64,000 nt of DNA. Source: Marinobacterium_D sp050908845. Lineage in GTDB: Bacteria; Pseudomonadota; Gammaproteobacteria; Pseudomonadales; Balneatricaceae. The stretch lies in contig NZ_CP194171.1 of NCBI RefSeq assembly GCF_050908845.1, positions 620,001-684,000 on the forward strand. Direction: 5' to 3'. Under the pieces are notes generated by a model, which had not been told where the DNA came from, did no database searches, and worked only from the letters and a program-made list of their open reading frames with translations. The position numbers and the translations under genes were made by a program. Positions 61,191 through 64,000 of this stretch are shown here, one piece after another; position 1 is the stretch's first letter; each line of letters opens with the position of its first letter.

Positions 61191-61663
61191 ACCGGGCACC
61201 GGCCTCCGTCTGGCGTAACCCGATCCATTTTCTGGCCTTTGGCCTGGGTAGCGGTGCATCCCCCTGGGCGCCCGGTACCGTGGGTACCCTGGCTGCGGTA
61301 CCGCTCTGGTACCTGCTGGCGCAGCTGCCGTTGATCACCTATCTGTTGATCGTGCTGGCCGCGTTCGCAGTGGGGTGCTGGCTGTGTCAGCGCACCTCCG
61401 ACGATCTCGGGGTGCATGATCACGGCGGCATCGTCTGGGACGAGTTTGTCGGCTACTGGATCACCATGATCGCGGTGCCGGTGGCGCCGCTCTGGGCGGT
61501 GCTGGGCTTTGTACTGTTCCGGGTGTTCGATATTCTCAAGCCCTGGCCAATCCGTTGGGCTGATAAGCGCGTACACGGTGGCTTTGGGATCATGCTGGAC
61601 GACCTGATCGCGGGCGTATTCGCGGCGGTGGTACTGCAACTGGTGATTTGGGTTCTGGCGTGA
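61187..61663 (+). CDS. pgpA: Phosphatidylglycerophosphatase A
   Basis: 158-residue membrane phosphatase of phospholipid synthesis (PgpA family). Visible motifs are FGLGSGASPWAPGTVGTLAAVPL and DDLGVHDHGGIVWDEFVGYW, with three to four membrane spans. The start overlaps the thiL stop. Confidence 0.94.
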   Translation: MNRAPASVWRNPIHFLAFGLGSGASPWAPGTVGTLAAVPLWYLLAQLPLITYLLIVLAAFAVGCWLCQRTSDDLGVHDHGGIVWDEFVGYWITMIAVPVAPLWAVLGFVLFRVFDILKPWPIRWADKRVHGGFGIMLDDLIAGVFAAVVLQLVIWVLA

Positions 61664-61783
61664 TAGCAGCTGGTCGAGCTGGTAGGCGCTATGCTTTATA
61701 ATGTCGGCCCTGCCATGGGCGAGGCGGCAGCCAAAAGTCTTTCGTTAAAGGTCCTGGGGTTGCCCATATAGAGGTGTAAATTC

Positions 61784-62407
61784 GTGACTGTTCAGTATGT
61801 AGCCGACTCCAAACTACCGACCCCCTGGGGGGTGTTTACCATGGTGGGTTTCGAGGACAAAACCAGCGGTAAAGAGCATGTGGCGCTGGTGTTCGGCGAT
61901 GTGGATACCGATGAACCGGTGCTGGGCCGGATCCATTCAGAGTGCCTGACCGGCGATGCGCTGTTCAGCCTGCGCTGCGACTGCGGCTTTCAGCTGCAGG
62001 AAGCGCTGAAGCGGATTGCGGAAGAGGGACGTGGTGTACTGCTCTATCTGCGCCAGGAAGGCCGGGGTATCGGCCTGCTGAACAAGATCCGCGCCTACCA
62101 TCTGCAGGATCAGGGCGCCGATACGGTGGAAGCCAACGAGAAACTGGGCTTTGCCGCCGATATGCGCGATTACAGCATGTGTCTGCCGATGCTCAAGCAC
62201 CTGGGGGTTCGTTCGCTGCGCCTGATGACCAACAATCCGCGCAAGGTCGCCGCGCTGGAGCAGTACGGTCTGTCGGTGGCCAACCGTGAACCGCTTCAGG
62301 TGGGCAAGAACAGCCACAACGAGCACTACCTGGAAACCAAGATGGGCAAGCTCGGCCACATGATGACCGAGGTTCATTTCCAGAAGGCTGAAGAAGAAAA
62401 TTCCTGA
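61784..62407 (+). CDS. ribA: GTP cyclohydrolase II
   Basis: 207-residue stand-alone enzyme opening GTP in the first riboflavin step. The zinc motif SECLTGDALFSLRCDCG and catalytic LRQEGRGIGLLNKIRAYHLQ are intact. The start is GTG at 61784 with AGAGGTG upstream. It supplies the activity missing from the RibA half of ribBA. Confidence 0.95.
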   Translation: MTVQYVADSKLPTPWGVFTMVGFEDKTSGKEHVALVFGDVDTDEPVLGRIHSECLTGDALFSLRCDCGFQLQEALKRIAEEGRGVLLYLRQEGRGIGLLNKIRAYHLQDQGADTVEANEKLGFAADMRDYSMCLPMLKHLGVRSLRLMTNNPRKVAALEQYGLSVANREPLQVGKNSHNEHYLETKMGKLGHMMTEVHFQKAEEENS

Positions 62408-62445
62408 GGGCACCGTCCGTCAGTGAATCCCGCCGCCTGAACCTC

Positions 62446-64000
62446 TCAGTGGTTCAGGCGCTGCTCTATCGCCGTTTTGATTCCGTCAGTATCCAGTCCG
62501 CACTCAGCGAGCTGAGCACCGCGAGAGGCGTGCTCGATCCAGCGATCCGGAATACCCAGCTGCAGTAACAGCGTTTGTACGCCCCGGGATTGCAGATATT
62601 CACCCACCGCCGAACCGGCACCACCTGCAATAGCGTGATCCTCCAGCGTGACAATCAGCTCGTGGGTGTCGGTGAGCCGGTCGATTACGCCGGTATCCAG
62701 CGGCTTGACGAAGCGCATATCCACCAGAGTCAGATCCAGCTGCTCAGCCGCCTGCTGCGCCTGCGGCAGCAGCGGGCCGAAATTCAGTATCGCGGCACGC
62801 CTGCCGTCACGGAGCATACGCGCTTTGCCAGGTTCAATAGCGGGCAGGGATGTGTCGATCTCTGCCGCGCTGCCCGAGCCGCGCGGATAGCGCACCGCTG
62901 CCGGTCCCCGGTGGTCATAGCCGCTCTTCAGTAGCTGGTAGAGCTCCTGCTCATCCGAGGGTGTCATCAGCATCACGTCGGGCAGGCAGCGCAGGTAGGC
63001 GATATCGTAAAGGCCGGCATGGGTGGCGCCGTCCTCGCCGACCAGGCCCGCACGGTCGACCGCCAGCAGCACGTCCAGGTCCTGGATCGCGATATCGTGC
63101 ACGAACTGATCGTAGGCGCGTTGCAGAAAGGTGGAGTAGATCGCCAGCACCGGTTTCATCCCCTCGCAGGCAAAGCCGGCGGCCAGGGTGGCGGCGTGCT
63201 GTTCGGCGATGGCCACGTCGAAGTAGCGCTCGGGGTACTGCTCCGAGAAAGCGATCAGGTCGGAGCCTTCACGCATGGCAGGAGTGATACCGACCAGACG
63301 CTGATCCTTGGCTGCAGTATCGCAGAGCCAGCGACCGAAGATGTTGCAGAATTTCGGTTTTTTCGGCTTTTTCGGGGCATCCAGCGGCTCGATCTTGGTG
63401 ATCGCGTGGTAGCCCACCGGATCCGATTCGGCCGGCTCGAACCCCTTGCCCTTGCGGGTCACCAGGTGCAGGAACTGCGGGCCTGGGCTGTTGAGGGCCT
63501 GTTCCAGCGCTGGCAGCAGCTTGTCGAAATCATGCCCGTCCACTGGTCCCTGGTAGTCGAAGGTCAGCGCCCCGAACAGCGCGCCGGTGGTGCTGCCATC
63601 GAGCCCCGGTGCGCCGTGCCCCGCGCGCAGGTGTTTTTCAAGATAGGTAGCCAGTCCGCCCTCGTTGGGGGAGATCGACATATTGTTGTCATTGAGGATG
63701 ACCAGCATGTCTGCCTGGGTGTGGGCGGCATGACTCAGCGCCTCGAACGCCATACCGGCGGTCATCGCGCCATCACCGATCACGGCAACGGTCTTGCGTT
63801 GCTCGCCCTTGAGCTTGCTGGCCAGCGCCATGCCGAGCGCGGCACTGATCGAGGTGCTGGAGTGGCCGGTGCCGAAACTGTCATAGGTGCTCTCGGCCCG
63901 TTTCGGGAAGGGGGCGAGGCCCTCGGGCTGGCGCATGCTGAGCATCTGCTCGCGGCGGCCGGTCAGAATCTTGTGCGGGTAGGTCTGATGGCCCACATCC
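62446..64000 (-). CDS. dxs: 1-deoxy-D-xylulose-5-phosphate synthase, 5' end beyond window
   Basis: First enzyme of the MEP isoprenoid pathway, a thiamine-diphosphate transketolase-like protein. The window holds about 516 C-terminal codons with the ThDP motif GDGAMTAGMAFEALSHAA and LNDNNMSIS, the pyrimidine-binding domain (VGEDGATHAG) and the C-terminal transketolase domain. The frame runs off the right edge (HQTYPHKILTGRR), so the start lies outside. It is convergent with ribA. Confidence 0.96.
   Translation of the reverse strand, partial: DVGHQTYPHKILTGRREQMLSMRQPEGLAPFPKRAESTYDSFGTGHSSTSISAALGMALASKLKGEQRKTVAVIGDGAMTAGMAFEALSHAAHTQADMLVILNDNNMSISPNEGGLATYLEKHLRAGHGAPGLDGSTTGALFGALTFDYQGPVDGHDFDKLLPALEQALNSPGPQFLHLVTRKGKGFEPAESDPVGYHAITKIEPLDAPKKPKKPKFCNIFGRWLCDTAAKDQRLVGITPAMREGSDLIAFSEQYPERYFDVAIAEQHAATLAAGFACEGMKPVLAIYSTFLQRAYDQFVHDIAIQDLDVLLAVDRAGLVGEDGATHAGLYDIAYLRCLPDVMLMTPSDEQELYQLLKSGYDHRGPAAVRYPRGSGSAAEIDTSLPAIEPGKARMLRDGRRAAILNFGPLLPQAQQAAEQLDLTLVDMRFVKPLDTGVIDRLTDTHELIVTLEDHAIAGGAGSAVGEYLQSRGVQTLLLQLGIPDRWIEHASRGAQLAECGLDTDGIKTAIEQRLNH

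Noticed and set aside
1..64000. CRISPR arrays, insertion sequences, prophage or integrase genes
   Set aside because: None was found on reading; no regular spaced repeats and no transposase-like or integrase-like frame.

Overview
The window is a gene-dense bacterial chromosome segment with few gaps and tight operons. The block ponA-pilMNOPQ-aroK-aroB-damX-gltBD-hemE, together with radA, ettA, nrdR-rib-nusB-thiL-pgpA-ribA and dxs, is typical of Gammaproteobacteria near Pseudomonas and the marine Oceanospirillales. A Marinobacterium-like or Neptuniibacter-like organism is my best guess from gene order and protein texture; it is not proven.

Layout. 1-16.6 kb: core genes for PBP1A (partial at the left edge), the type IV pilus assembly operon, shikimate pathway enzymes, a SPOR/AAA cell-division protein and glutamate synthase. 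16.6-20.0 kb: a possible 23-residue lipoprotein, a cupin, proline symporter PutP, an unrecognised 89-residue protein and an AraC regulator. 20.2-26.0 kb: hemE, carbonic anhydrase, a divergent YeiH exporter/LysR pair, a MetY-type sulfhydrylase and a MarR regulator.

26.1-49.5 kb is an accessory catabolic region and the most interesting part. At its centre is a complete indole-3-acetic acid (IAA) degradation operon in the order iacH-A-B-I-C-D-E-F-G (33.6-41.0 kb), the order known from Pseudomonas putida 1290. Divergent from it, across a 635-base AT-rich intergenic region, lies a six-gene operon: a branched-chain-amino-acid-type ABC importer with a fused LivM-LivG protein, then a ketopantoate-reductase-like enzyme and a class II aldolase. 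A good sigma-54 promoter match lies in front of the importer. A MarR gene just beyond this operon is the only IacR candidate. Downstream of iac are an OprD-type porin, an FMN alpha-hydroxyacid dehydrogenase, a second amidase, and a FeaR-like / FeaB-like / GMC oxidoreductase set. This reads as a module that imports indolic or arylacetic compounds, converts alcohol, aldehyde or amide precursors to arylacetate, and oxidises IAA towards catechol. Catechol ring-cleavage genes are not in the window.

49.6-64 kb returns to core genes: radA, a PilZ protein, ettA, a small heat-shock protein, glyA, nrdR, the riboflavin genes (ribD, ribE, ribBA with a degenerate RibA half, ribH), nusB, thiL, pgpA, a separate intact ribA, and dxs, which is cut by the right edge. 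I saw no tRNA, rRNA, CRISPR array, insertion sequence or integrase.
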